Below are positions 23,073 through 33,847 of a stretch of 64,000 nt of DNA, in pieces (within the stretch, counting starts at the first letter, position 1; the number at the start of each line of letters is the position of its first letter). The translations under genes and the position numbers were made by a program. The notes under the pieces are model-generated. The model worked only from the letters and a program-made list of their open reading frames with translations. It had not been told where the DNA came from and did no database searches. Source of the stretch: Solen grandis (Eukaryota; Mollusca; Bivalvia; Adapedonta; Solenidae); NCBI GenBank assembly GCA_021229015.1, contig CM037778.1, forward strand, positions 19,413,214-19,477,213. The letters run 5' to 3'.

Positions 23073-23468
23073 TTTTACACTCTAGCATCTTCATCTTTTG
23101 AGCAATCATCTTCAAACTTTTTTACAATGTTTATGACAATAACGTCTCGATTGAGTTCAGTTGTGGCTGAGATGGGCTATTTAGGTCAGGAGTTATGCCC
23201 CTTTTAATACAAAAAATGCCATATTTCACTTTGTTTATTCTCTACCAACTTCATTTTTTTAACAATCTTTTTTAAGCTTTAAGACAATGTTTATGCCCGT
23301 AATCTCGCAATCGGGTTCAATTATAACTGATATTGACTAGTAAATTTAGGAGTTATGCCCTTTTCACCATAAAAAAAAGCCAGATTTCACTTACACACTC
23401 TAGCATCTTTATTTCTTACGCAATCATCTTTCTCAGGTGAGCAATCAAGGGCCATCTTGGCCCTCTTG
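23073..23468 (+). mobile_element. HINE core plus a second 3' end, lacking a 5' end
   Basis: Immediately after the CTCTTG of the previous copy, type C core resumes in register (TTTTACACTCTAGCATC) and ends in a second complete 3' terminus (CTCAGGTGAGC, GGGCCATCTTGGCCC, TCTTG at 23468). Two 3' ends in series with one 5' end fit read-through of the first terminator, unequal exchange, or loss of a 5' end. Confidence 0.75.
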
Positions 23469-24915
23469 TTTTAAAGGCTTTTTTCTTAAGTCACGTGGTT
23501 ATGAAGTCATAAAACGACAAAAAAACATCTTTTTGAAACATTTCTTTCGCTCTGGTATCACGACTTTTGACTTAATCATTTTGAAAATTCTATTGCAGCG
23601 ATTAAAATGTTTATATATAAATAAATTTATTTATTTTTAATTTTAAATGACGTCATATTTGACGTAAGCTTCAAAAGTTTGTTCGCGCTCTAAAGCCTTC
23701 AATTCTGATTCGATTATCTTGATATTTTCACAGAAGATGTATTTTAAGATGTAGATGTGCACCTTGGCATTCAAATTTCTAAATTTGAAAAGATTAGGAT
23801 TTCATGGCGATACCGAGTTTTGAACTTTGGTCAAAAATTAAATTTAAATGTTACAAAGCCTCCTGATATTAGTATAAGGGCCAGAAAAATACGGATTTAA
23901 TATTGCATTTGTTATCACGGCTTTCTGCAAACCTGAAGAAAATGACAAATACATGTTATTCTACTAATTTTTTATGTTTTCCAAATGTTTAACGGTTTCT
24001 TTTTCTAAATCTTTAAAAATAAGCAAATATATAAAGCAAATGAAATGTTGAAAGTTTCAAGACGTTTAAAACTTTAATTACATAGAAATAAAGTATTTTC
24101 ATAATTTTGCTTATACCTCTGCCTTTATTCCATCTAATTTTGCAAATGTAAAACTCAATCAATTTAAAGGTTGAATGTCATGGATTTCGAAATATTTTTT
24201 TTTCTTTTTTACAATTTCAATTGTGGGTCAAATTGCAATGAATATTTGTTAAGTAATATGCTTACGAAGAAAAAGATATTAAATAAAGAATAAAAAAAAA
24301 CTTTTTAAAATTGATTGACTAACGTTAGAAAAAAATCTTGAGGATTGTATTATATTAAAATTTTCCTGTTTTTTTTTTTTCTGCATGATAGTAAACGGTT
24401 GTGTAATCAAATAAGATCCATATATATGCTTTCTCAATATCTGCCTAAGAAGATGAAAATGAAAAAAATAAATAAATAAAGCTTAATTTTGAACATAAGT
24501 ATATATTTATGATAATGATGATTTACGTATAAAATTAAACATTATTAGCCAACATTATTCCATTTCTTTGTATTAACTTATATATTCAATACCTTTGAAA
24601 TAAGCAAACGGAAAGCCGCTTCATTTGTATCTTAAACAAACGACTTCTAGTTTTTAATTGCTTTTTGATAAGCTAGAATTTTAAAAGAGTTGGGTTTTTA
24701 CCTATTTTATTTGCGTAATAACGCAAATACGCACCTTATCTGTAACCCTAGAGAGTCCATACAATTTTAGGGCTGCATGGCCAATTTTGGTTAAAAAAAA
24801 CCCTCTACAGGTGGTAAATTAGCATGCTGTAATATAGTTATCAATTATAATTATCAATTCTCTATCAGATTAATAACAACTATGGCTCTAAATGACTTTA
24901 GTACATATGATTTTT
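23469..24915. other. AT-rich non-coding sequence
   Basis: About 1.4 kb with many homopolymer A/T runs and no coding region, RNA gene or recognised repeat. TGACGTCA-like sequence (ATGACGTCA) occurs near 23647. Confidence 0.5.
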
Positions 24916-25804
24916 AGCTCACCTGAGCACTTGTGCTCGGGTGAGCTTTTGTGATCGCCTTTTGTCCGTCGTACGTCGTCCGTCGTCAACAATTGCTTGT
25001 GAACACTCTAGAGGCCACAGTTTTGGCCCAATCTTCATGAAACTTGGTCAGGATGTTTGTCTACATGATATCTTGGATGAGTTCGAAATTGGGTCATGTG
25101 GGGTCAAAAACTAGGTCACCAGGTCAAATCTTAGAAAAACCTTGTGAACACTCTAGAGGCCACAGTTTTGGCCCAATCTTCATGAAACTTGGTCAGGATG
25201 TTTGTCTACATGATATCTCGGATGGGTTTGAAAGTTGGTCATGTGTGGTCAAAAACTAGGTCACCAGGTCAAATCTTAGAAAAACCTTGTTAACACTCTA
25301 GAGGCAACAGTTTTGGCCCAGTCTTCATGAAATTTGGTCAAGATGTTCGTCTACATGATATCTTGGATGAGATTAAAATTGTGTCACTTAGGGTTAACAA
25401 CTAGGTCACCAGGTCAAATCTTAGAAAAAACCTTGTGAACACTTAAAAGATTACAGTTTTAGACTAACCTTAATGTAACTTGGTCAGAATGTTTGTTTAC
25501 ATCAAATCTCGGATGAATTCAAAACTGGGCAACATAGGGTCAAAAAAAATTAGGTCGCCAGGGCAAATTTTAGAAAAATCTTGTGAACACACCAGAGGCC
25601 TACATTTTTTTCCCAGTCTTCATTAAACTTGATATGAATGATGACTGCATGAATTCCCAGTTGAGTGCAAATTCAGGTAGGATCAAAATGTAGGCCACTT
25701 AGTCAAATGTTAGAAAAACACTTTAGATGCCAGATTTTTTGTCATTTTGCCTAACACAGCCATCTTAATCAGGTGAGCGACACAGGGCCATCTTGGCCCT
25801 CTTG
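24916..25804 (+). mobile_element. HINE (type D core)
   Basis: 5' AGCTCACCTGAGCACTTG/GTGCTCGGGTGAGC and a GTCCGTCGT tract. Five ~147-bp units each contain GAAACTTGGTCAGGATG and ACTAGGTCACCAGGTC. The end is ATCAGGTGAGCG, hairpin GGGCCATCTTGGCCC, TCTTG. The units decay toward the 3' side. Confidence 0.88.
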
Positions 25805-26146
25805 TTTAGAAGTGTATTCTTAATCATACACTTTTAAGAACAGAAGTAAACATGTTGGTTTACATAAATCAGTCATCATCTGTTTGCTGAGTGTTATCGA
25901 TAGGTTTAACAAGTGTTTTAAAAAATGATCAAAAGAAGCATTAGTGAAAATGGTGTAAAATCGGTACTTCTTTATTAATGAATGTTTTCATCTGTTTCCT
26001 AAACATTTTCACTGAAAAACAGTTTGAAAACAAGGATCAATCAATTTTGCCAATTGGTGTTGGCTTCCCTGTAAAATTACGTCACACTCTGAAGCATTAC
26101 ATTAGTATAAATAGCCCGAGAACACCAATATGGCGAGAACTGAATA

Positions 26147-26653
26147 CAGTAAACCAGGAAACTTTGGCGTCAAGAAACTTTCGCGTTTTTATACGTCCTG
26201 CATATTCGCGGCGAAATACTTACATGGATTTGAGCAGACCGTGAAACAATACACGCTACAAGCTAAAATGAGGAAATACATACATATATATATACATAAC
26301 CTAACATAATCATGTAGGTTTTTGCAACACTCACTCTCTTCCCCCTCTCTCTCTCTCTGAAACACAGATGAGATGATGTTTTACGAAACAGAGTATATAT
26401 CATACAAACACTGCATTAGTAATTACATGTAAGATGTGGCTCTCTCTTCTCTCTCTAATTGGTAAACTGGTGATGTAAATAAATTATGAACATGACAAAC
26501 TTAGTCAAACTTCTTGTAGCGACTAATTTTCACGTTTTTATGGCAGAAGAGTTATTTGGCAGAAGAGTTATTCGCAGCGTTTTACTTTCGTGGAAATATT
26601 CCAACCTCAAAACTCACTAACTTAAAATGTGCAAATAATTTCCTGGTTTACAG
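26147..26653. mobile_element. mariner-like MITE with TA target
   Basis: The left end, after TA, is CAGTAAACCAGGAAA; the right end complement is CTGTAAACCAGGAAA, followed by TA. The ~507-bp interior includes a CT microsatellite and no transposase. TA target and CAGT-type ends suggest Tc1/mariner. The reading frame over its left end (25978-26244) is not regarded as a gene. Confidence 0.65.
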
Positions 26654-26860
26654 TACTTGAGGATGTGCAGATTAGTATTTTTCACCCTAAGTGTCAAACT
26701 GAACTTCATTAGCATCATAAATTGATATTACCAGCTATGTGAATGTTGACAATAACATGCTGGTTTGGTGTTTAAATATTTTATTTACGTTAGTTATATC
26801 CATTTCATTTTCCTTTGAGTGCTTTCACAAAGGTCATTGAGACCAGTGTTGACACATTAG

Positions 26861-28420
26861 TGCCCAGGCAAAAAAATACAATAGGTCCGTTTCTGGTCTC
26901 CAGCATATAAAAAAGAGGGTCGGTAGGTCGGGATTTTAGTTTTATTTTATTATTGTTTTTAGCTCACCTGAGCACAAAGTGCTCAAGGTGAGCTTTTGTA
27001 ATTGCCCTTTGTCCGGCGTCCGTCGTCGTCCGTCGTCAACAATTTGCTTTAAACAACATCTCCTCTGAAACCACTGGACAGAATTTGATTAAACTTGGCA
27101 GGGATGATCCTTGGGTCAACCTTCACAAAAGTTGCTAAAATAAACTTGATCAATGTGGAACTCTGGTTGCCATGGCAACAAAAAGAAAAAGAAATGAAAA
27201 CTTTAAAAATCATCTTCTTCAAAACTACTGGCCAGATTTTAAAATAAATTGGTACAGATGTTCCTTGGGTCAACCTCTACCAAAGTTGCTAAAATTATTC
27301 CGATCCGTAAAAAAACATGGCCGCCAGGGGCGGGCTTATTTGCCTTATATGTATATAGAGAAACCTTTAAACAACATCTCCTCTGAAACCACTGGACAGA
27401 ATTTGATTAAACTTGGCAGGGATGATCCTTGGGTCAACCTTCACAAAAGTTGCTAAAATAAACTTGATCCATGTAGAACTCTGGTTGCCATGGCAACAAA
27501 AAGAAAAAAAAGAAGAAAACTTCAAAAATCATCTTCTTCAAAACTAATGGCCAGATTTTAAAAGAAATTGGTACAGATATTCCTTGGGCCAACCTCTACC
27601 AAAGTTGCTAAAATTATTCCGATCCGTAAAAAAACATGGCCGCCAGGGGCGGGGCTTATTTGCCTTATATGTATATAGGGAAAACTTTAAACAACATCTC
27701 CTCTGAAACCACTGGACAGAATTTGATTAAACTTGGCAGGGATGATCCTTGGGTCAACCTTCACAAAAGTTGCTAAAATAAACTTGATCCATGTAGAACT
27801 CTGGTTGCCATGGCAACAAAAAGAAAAAAAAATGAAAACTTTAAAAATCATCTTCTTCAAAACTACTGGCCAGATTTTAAAATAAATTGGTACAGATGTT
27901 CCTTGGGTCAACCTCTACCAAAGTTGCTAAAATTATTCTGATCCGTAAATAAACATGGCCGCCAGGGGTGGGGCTTATTTGCCTTATATGTATATAGAGA
28001 AACCTTTAAACAACATCTCCTCTGAAACCACTGGACAGATTTAGAATAAACTTGGCAGGGATGATCCTTGGGTCAACCTTCACAAAAGTTGCTAAAATAA
28101 ACTTGATCCATGGAGAACTCTGGTTGCCATGGCAACAAAAAGAAAAAAAATATGAAAACTTTAAAAATCATCTTCTTCAAAACTACTGGCCAGATTTTAA
28201 AATAAATTGGTACAGATGTTCCATGGGTCAACCTATTTATCTCAGGTGAGCGATTTAGGGCCATCATGGGCCTCTTGTTTACATGAAACGAAAGGTAAAA
28301 AAAGAAATATTTTTTTAAAGGCAGAAAGGTAAGAAAAAACTTTAGGGTCAGTCGCTAAAAAAGAGGTTCGGTTGGGAGACCAGAAATGGAACTTTTATTT
28401 GTGCCCGATTTGTGCAACTT
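26861..28420. mobile_element. MITE with GTTTCTGGTCTCC-type inverted ends, split by a HINE
   Basis: The left arm has GGTCCGTTTCTGGTCTCC then AAAAAAGAGGGTCGG; the right arm, read on the other strand, has GTTCCATTTCTGGTCTCC and CCTCTTTTTTAGCG. Similarity extends outward to GGCAAAAAAATAC and GGCACAAATAAAA. Superfamily and TSD are unclear. The HINE at 26961-28277 lies between the arms. Confidence 0.5.
26961..28277 (+). mobile_element. HINE (type B core)
   Basis: 5' AGCTCACCTGAGCACAAAG hairpin and CGTCCGTCGTCGTCCGTC, then four type B dimer units of ~320 bp. Each has one half with GTTGCCATGGCAAC and one with GGCCGCCAGGGGCGGGGC. The end is CTCAGGTGAGCG, GGGCCATCATGGGCC, TCTTG. Confidence 0.88.
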
Positions 28421-28774
28421 ATTAATAAAAGAAATCAAGTCACATATTGTTTTGAATGTGTGTAGGTGAGGGGATGTGGGGTGGGGAAGTGTAAAAATAT
28501 TTAATAACTTCATAATATAAACATGAGCAACATATTTAGTACAAATGCTTGGATTTATTTACTGGTCTCTTGCAATAATGTGCCCTAACCCTGCCTTATT
28601 AAAATGATTGCTCCCCATTGAAGTACTGCAACATTAAAGTACTTGGTACAAATAAAAATGAGTTTTCTTTAAAGTCTAGTTAAAATGTTCTTGTATATTT
28701 ACCAGGTTAAGTGACTACATGCTCCACATCAGGGGATTTTGTCAGGGAACACTACTTCCTCCCACCAGACAGAG

Positions 28775-29332
28775 ATGGCTGTGCCTCACCAGGCTCAGAT
28801 AAAAGACAAGAACTACCTTAACTGGGTCCGGGCGGGGCTTGCTCTGAAGTACACTAAAGAAGGACTAGAATCCTTCATTGATGATGAGACAAAAGAGTTC
28901 CACTCATCCCTGGTGAAGCAACTTGGTCAACAGCTGCCACAGAACTGTGGCCAGTGTACCATAGACATCTTGCTGCCTCACAAGTCATCTGCATGTCCAG
29001 GACAGAGACATACGTGTATTTGTTCAAAACATGTTAACAACCGCCGTAATTGTCCAAATAATATATGTGGGACACTGTGCACTGCTATAATATCAGCACA
29101 CAGGTTTAAAGGACCTGCATGGAAGAATTCTCACATATCCCAGTGGGTTACAGGCCACTGGGAAACGGGGAAGAACTATCTTCCCAACACAGGAGGGTAC
29201 TTAAACATCACATCAGCCAAGGACACTGACTTAAGTGGACTTGTCAACATTGGAGTGAACCTGGTGAACATAACAAACAGACACCAATTTACAAGACTAA
29301 ATGTTGATGGTGCTCCAAATGATTTTTGTCAG
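28775..29332 (+). CDS. Exon of a CXorf38-like protein (partial gene)
   Basis: An open frame of 186 codons from ATG 28775 ends at a consensus splice donor CAG|GTAATG (29330-29338). An alternative exon start is the acceptor TTTTGTCAG|GG at 28746. The protein begins with NYLNWVRAGLALKYTKEGLE, followed by FIDDETKEFHSSL, a cysteine cluster (QNCGQC, then CICSKHVNNRRNCPNNIC), a W-x-NS segment, QWVTGHWETGKNYLP and DTDLSGLVNI. This order (NWV-AG, E-F, Cys/His cluster, W...WE-AK-MP, D-DL-GL) is that of the poorly characterised CXorf38/DUF4559-type family, expanded in bivalves as I recall it. Function unknown. Downstream exons were not found before the HINE at 29457 or later. Confidence 0.6.
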
Positions 29333-29764
29333 GTAATGTAGAGATTTTATGACAGTGTTAATTGGCAACATTGTCAAGGTTTGATGAGCATTATGGCTAT
29401 GTGATTGCAATTTAATACAGAGGAAGATGCCAGGGGTATGGAGTGTGTTGTTTTTTAGCTCACCTGAGCACAACGTGCTCATGGTGAGCTTTTGTGATCG
29501 CCTTTTGTCCGTCGTCCGTCGTCTGTGCGTGCGTGCATGCGTCCGTCGTCAACAATTTCTTTAAACAACATCTCCTTCTAAACTACTCACTGGATTTTGA
29601 TAAAACTTCACAGGAATGTTCATTATGGGGCCCTTTACCAAAGTTGTTAAAATTATTTTGATTGGTCAAAAATCTAGGTCACAGGAGCTAAAAATAGATT
29701 TTAAAAATGAAAATTTTAAAAAATCTTCTTCTCCGAAACCACAAAGCCTAGCCTTTTGATTTTT

Positions 29765-31953
29765 AGCTCACCTTAGCACGTGTGCTCAGGATGAGCTTTT
29801 AGGATCGATGAATGTCCTTCGTCCGTCCGTCCGTCCGTCGTCCACAATTTGTTCGTTAGCACTCTAGCATCTTCATTTTATGAGCAATTATCTTCAAACT
29901 TTAAAAAAATGTTTATAACCATAAAATCTCGACCAAGTTCGATTATGGCTGATATCGGAACATTAGGTCAGGAGTTATGCCCCTTTTAATATAAAAAAAT
30001 GCCAGATTTCACGTTGTTTACACTCTAGCATCTTCATCTTTTGAGCAATCATCTTCAAACTTTATTACAATGTTTATGACCATAATGTCTCGATTGAGTT
30101 CCATTAATGCTGAGATCCGTCAATTAGTTCAGAAGTTATGTCCCTTTTAATATTCAAAAAATGCCAGAAATCACTTTTTTTTTACACTCTAGCATCTTCA
30201 TCTTTTGAGCAATCATCTTCAAACTTTATGACAATGCTTATGACCATAAGGTCTCGATTGAGTTTGATTATGGCTGAGATCCGTTAATTAGGTCAGGAGT
30301 TATGCCCCTTTTAATATAAAAAAAGCCATATTTCACGTTGTTTACACTCTAGCATCTTCTTTTTAGCAATATCTTCAAACTTTATGACATTGTTAATGAC
30401 CATAATGTCTCGATTGAGTTCAATTGTGGCTGAGATGGGTCATTTAGGTCAGGAGTTATGCCCCTTTAAATACAAAAAATGCAAGATTTCACTTTGTTTA
30501 TTCTCTACCAACTTCATTTTTAGCTCACCTGAGCACAACGTGCTCATGGTGAGCTATTGTGATCGCCTTTTGTCCGTCGTCCGTGCGTGCGTGCGTGCGT
30601 GCGTGCGTCCGTCGTCAACAATTTGCTTTAAACAACATCTCCTCATGAACCGCTGAAGGGATTTTGACCAAACTTCACAGGAATCATCCTTATAATGCCC
30701 TCTATCAAAGTTGTACAAATTATTCAGATTGGTTAAAAAAGTAGGTCACAGGAGCTAAAAATAGATTTTTAAAATGCAAACTTTGAAAATCTTCTTCTGC
30801 AAAACTGCAAGGCCTAGAGCTTAGATATTTCGTATGTAGCATCATCTAATGGTTCATTACCAAGATTGTTCAAATCATAGCCCTACGGTGATAAATGCCC
30901 CCGCACCAGGGTCACTTGTTTTACATAGAGTTATATAGGAAAATGTTTAAAAATCTTCTTCTATGAATCCATAAGGCCTAGAGATTAGATATTTGGTATG
31001 AAGCATCATCTTATGGTTCATTACCAAGATTGTACAAATCAGGACCCTATGGTGATAAATGACCCCGCACCATGGGTCACTTGTTTTACATAGAGTTATA
31101 TAGGTAAATCTTTAAAAATCTTCTTCTATGAATCCATTAGGCCTAGAGCTTAGATATTTGGTATGTAGCATCATCTTATGGTTCATTACCAAGATTGTAC
31201 AAATCATAGCCCTATGGTGATAAATGACCCCGCACCAGAGGTCACTTGTTTTACATAGAGTTATATAGGAAAATCTTTAAAAATCTTCTTCTATGAATCC
31301 ATAAGGCCTAGAAATTAGATATTTGGTATGAAGCATCATCTTATGGTTTATTACCAAGATTGTACAAATCATGACCCTATGGTGATAAATGCCCCCGCAC
31401 CAGGGGTCACTTGTTTAACATAGAGTTATATAGGAAAATCTTTAAAAATCTTCTTCTATGAATCCATTAGGCCTAGAGCTTAGATATTTGGTAAGTAGCA
31501 TCATCTAATGGTTCATTATCAAGATTTTCAAAATGGTGGCCCTTTGGAGATAAATGACCCCGCACTAAGTTTCTCCTCTGAAACCATAAGGCCCAGTGCT
31601 TATATATTTGGTGTGTAGTATTGTCAGGGCTAAAATGTTTAAGATTGAGTTATATCAGAATTCTTGTCTGTTTAAAAACCTTGTAATCAGTTGTAGCAAT
31701 GGTACTCAGGTGAGCGATCCAGGGCCATCATGGCCCTCTTGTTTTAACAATCATTTTTAAACTTTAAGACAATGTTTATGCCCATAATCTCACAATCGGG
31801 TTCAATTATAACTGATATTGACTTGTAAATTTAGGAGTTATGCCCATTTCACCATGAAAAAAAGCCAGATTTCACTTTTACACTCAAGCAGCTTTATTTC
31901 TTAAGCAATCATCTTTCTCAGGTGAGCAACCAAGGGCCATCTTGGCCCTCTTG
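29765..31953 (+). mobile_element. HINE (type C core), middle level of the nest
   Basis: 5' AGCTCACCTTAGCACGTGTG and (GTCC)n. Five type C units precede an interruption at 30522 in the T-run of CTACCAACTTCATTTTT. The core continues after 31741 with TTTTAACAATC and ends CTCAGGTGAGC, GGGCCATCTTGGCCC, TCTTG. Confidence 0.87.
30522..31741 (+). mobile_element. HINE (type A core), innermost level
   Basis: Complete ends (AGCTCACCTGAGCACAACG; CTCAGGTGAGCG, GGGCCATCATGGCCC, CTCTTG) and a (GCGT)n stretch. Flanking T-runs are 5 and 4, where uninterrupted type C relatives (17690s, 23260s, 35490s) have 7. Confidence 0.9.
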
Positions 31954-33358
31954 TTGGTATGTAGCATGATCTTATGACTCTCTACCAAGATTGTTCAAAT
32001 TATGGCCCTGGGGTCAAAATTGACCCCGCCCCAGGGGTCCTAATATAGGAAAAACTTGAAAAATCTTCTTCTCAGAAACCACAAGACCTGGAGCTTAAAT
32101 ATTTGGTGTGCAGCATTGTCTAGTAGATCACTACCAAGTTTGTTCAAATCATGGCCCTGGGGTCAAAATTGGCCCCTCCCCAGGGGTCACTTGATTTAAC
32201 ATAAGCTAATATAGGAAAAACTTGAAAAAATCTTCTTCTCAGAAACCACAAGGCCTGGAGTTTAGATATTTGGTATGTAGCATGATCTTATGACTCTCTA
32301 CCAAGATTGTTCAAATTATGACCCTGGGGTCAAAATTGGCCCCACCCCAGGGGTCACTTGATTTAACATAGGCTAATATAGGAAAAACCTTGAAAAATCT
32401 TCTTCTCAGAAACCACAAGGCCTAGGGTTTAGATATTTGGTGTGCAGCATTGTCTAGTAGATCACTACCAAGTGTGTTCAAATCATGGCCCTGGGGTTAA
32501 ATTTGGCCCCGCCCCAGGGGTCACCTGATTTTACATAGGCTAATATAGGAAAAACTTGAAAAAACTTCTTCTCAGAAACCACAAGGCCTGGAGTTTAGAT
32601 ATTTGGTATGTAGCATGATCTTATGACTCTCTACCAAGATTGTAAAAATTATGACCCTGGGGTCAAAATTGGCCTCGCCCCAGGTGTCACTTGATTTAAC
32701 ATAGGCTAATATAGGAAAAAACCTTGAAAAATTTTCTTCTCAGAAACCACAAGGCATAGAGTTAAGATATTTGGTATGTAGCATGCCTTATGATCTCTAC
32801 CAAGATTGTTCAAATTATGCCCTGGGGTCAAAATTGGCCCCACCCCAGGGGTCACTTGATTTAACATAGCTAATATAGGAAAAACCTTGAAAAATCTTCT
32901 TCTCAGAAACCACAAGGCCTAGGGTTTAGATATTTGGTGTGCAGCATTGTCTAGTAGATCACTACCGAGTTTGTTCAAATCATGCCCCTGGGGTCAAATT
33001 TGGCCCCGCCATTGGGGTCACCTGATTTTACATAGGCTAATATAGAAATAACTTGAATTAGGAAACTAGAAAACACATGGCCTGGCGTTTAGATATTTGG
33101 TGAAAATATTGGCCCCTCCCCAGGGATCACTTGATTTTACATAGACTTATTTTGGAAAAAAATCTAGAAAAATTTCTTCTCAAAAACCACAAGGTCTGGA
33201 GTTTAGATATTTGGTATGTAATATGGGCTAATAGACCTCTACCCAGTTTGTTCAAATCATGACCCTGGGGTCAAAATTGGCTCTGCCGCAGGGGTCATTT
33301 GATTTTACATAGCCTAATGATATCAGGTGAGCGATCCAGGGCCATCATGGCCCTCTTG

Positions 33359-33847
33359 TTGTTCAGAGGGCACCTGGTAGAACCACTGTTAGCTAGCTGG
33401 ATAACTTCCATTTCAAACCCACAGTATTGTGGAGCTGAGAAATTTAAAGTCAATGACCCCAAACCATGAGGCCGTCGAGGCCCGCTGATCCAAAAGATTG
33501 ATGCCAGTTTACATTTTTATGCCCTGCTAACTGTGTATGGGGAAATATAGATTTTCGGTCTGTATGTGCATGTCTTCGTCGGTTCATTCGTCCATGACAC
33601 CTCGGGTTTACCCTTGTGTTTAAGGTGAATTTTCTATGAAGACGACATTATATCTTCATAAAATTTGGTACAAATGCTCATCATGATACAGGATATTGTA
33701 TATTTATGCAGTTATATGGCTATGACTTCCCATTTGGATGAACATGTTAAAAATGCTTTTACCTTTGTGATTAAGTTTTGTTTTTCTTTAAAGATACTTC
33801 ACATCATCTTGAAACTTGGTAAAAATGTATGTCAATATATGACTTTT
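33359..33847. other. Non-coding sequence between element families
   Basis: No gene. Part of it (33520-33840, with TATGGGGAAATATAGATTTTC and later TGAAACTTGGTAAAAATG) resembles yet another tandem-core element: a short GC-rich leader, a CGTC-rich stretch and then an AAACTTGG block. Its ends could not be defined. Confidence 0.4.

Larger units (their letters stand above)
29457..33358 (+). mobile_element. HINE, outermost of a three-level nest
   Basis: 5' AGCTCACCTGAGCACAACG hairpin with a (GCGT)n/(GTCC)n microsatellite, then one leader unit. It is interrupted at 29765 and resumes at 31954 with GGTATGTAGCATGATCTTATG. Eight or so ~165-bp units with CCACAAGGCCTGGAG and CTGGGGTCAAAATTGGCCCC follow. 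The 3' end is ATCAGGTGAGCG, GGGCCATCATGGCCC, TCTTG. This core is a relative of type A. Confidence 0.85.

Noticed and set aside
25978..26244. 88-residue + strand reading frame
   Set aside because: It spans the left boundary of the mariner-like MITE and has no recognisable domain or splice context.
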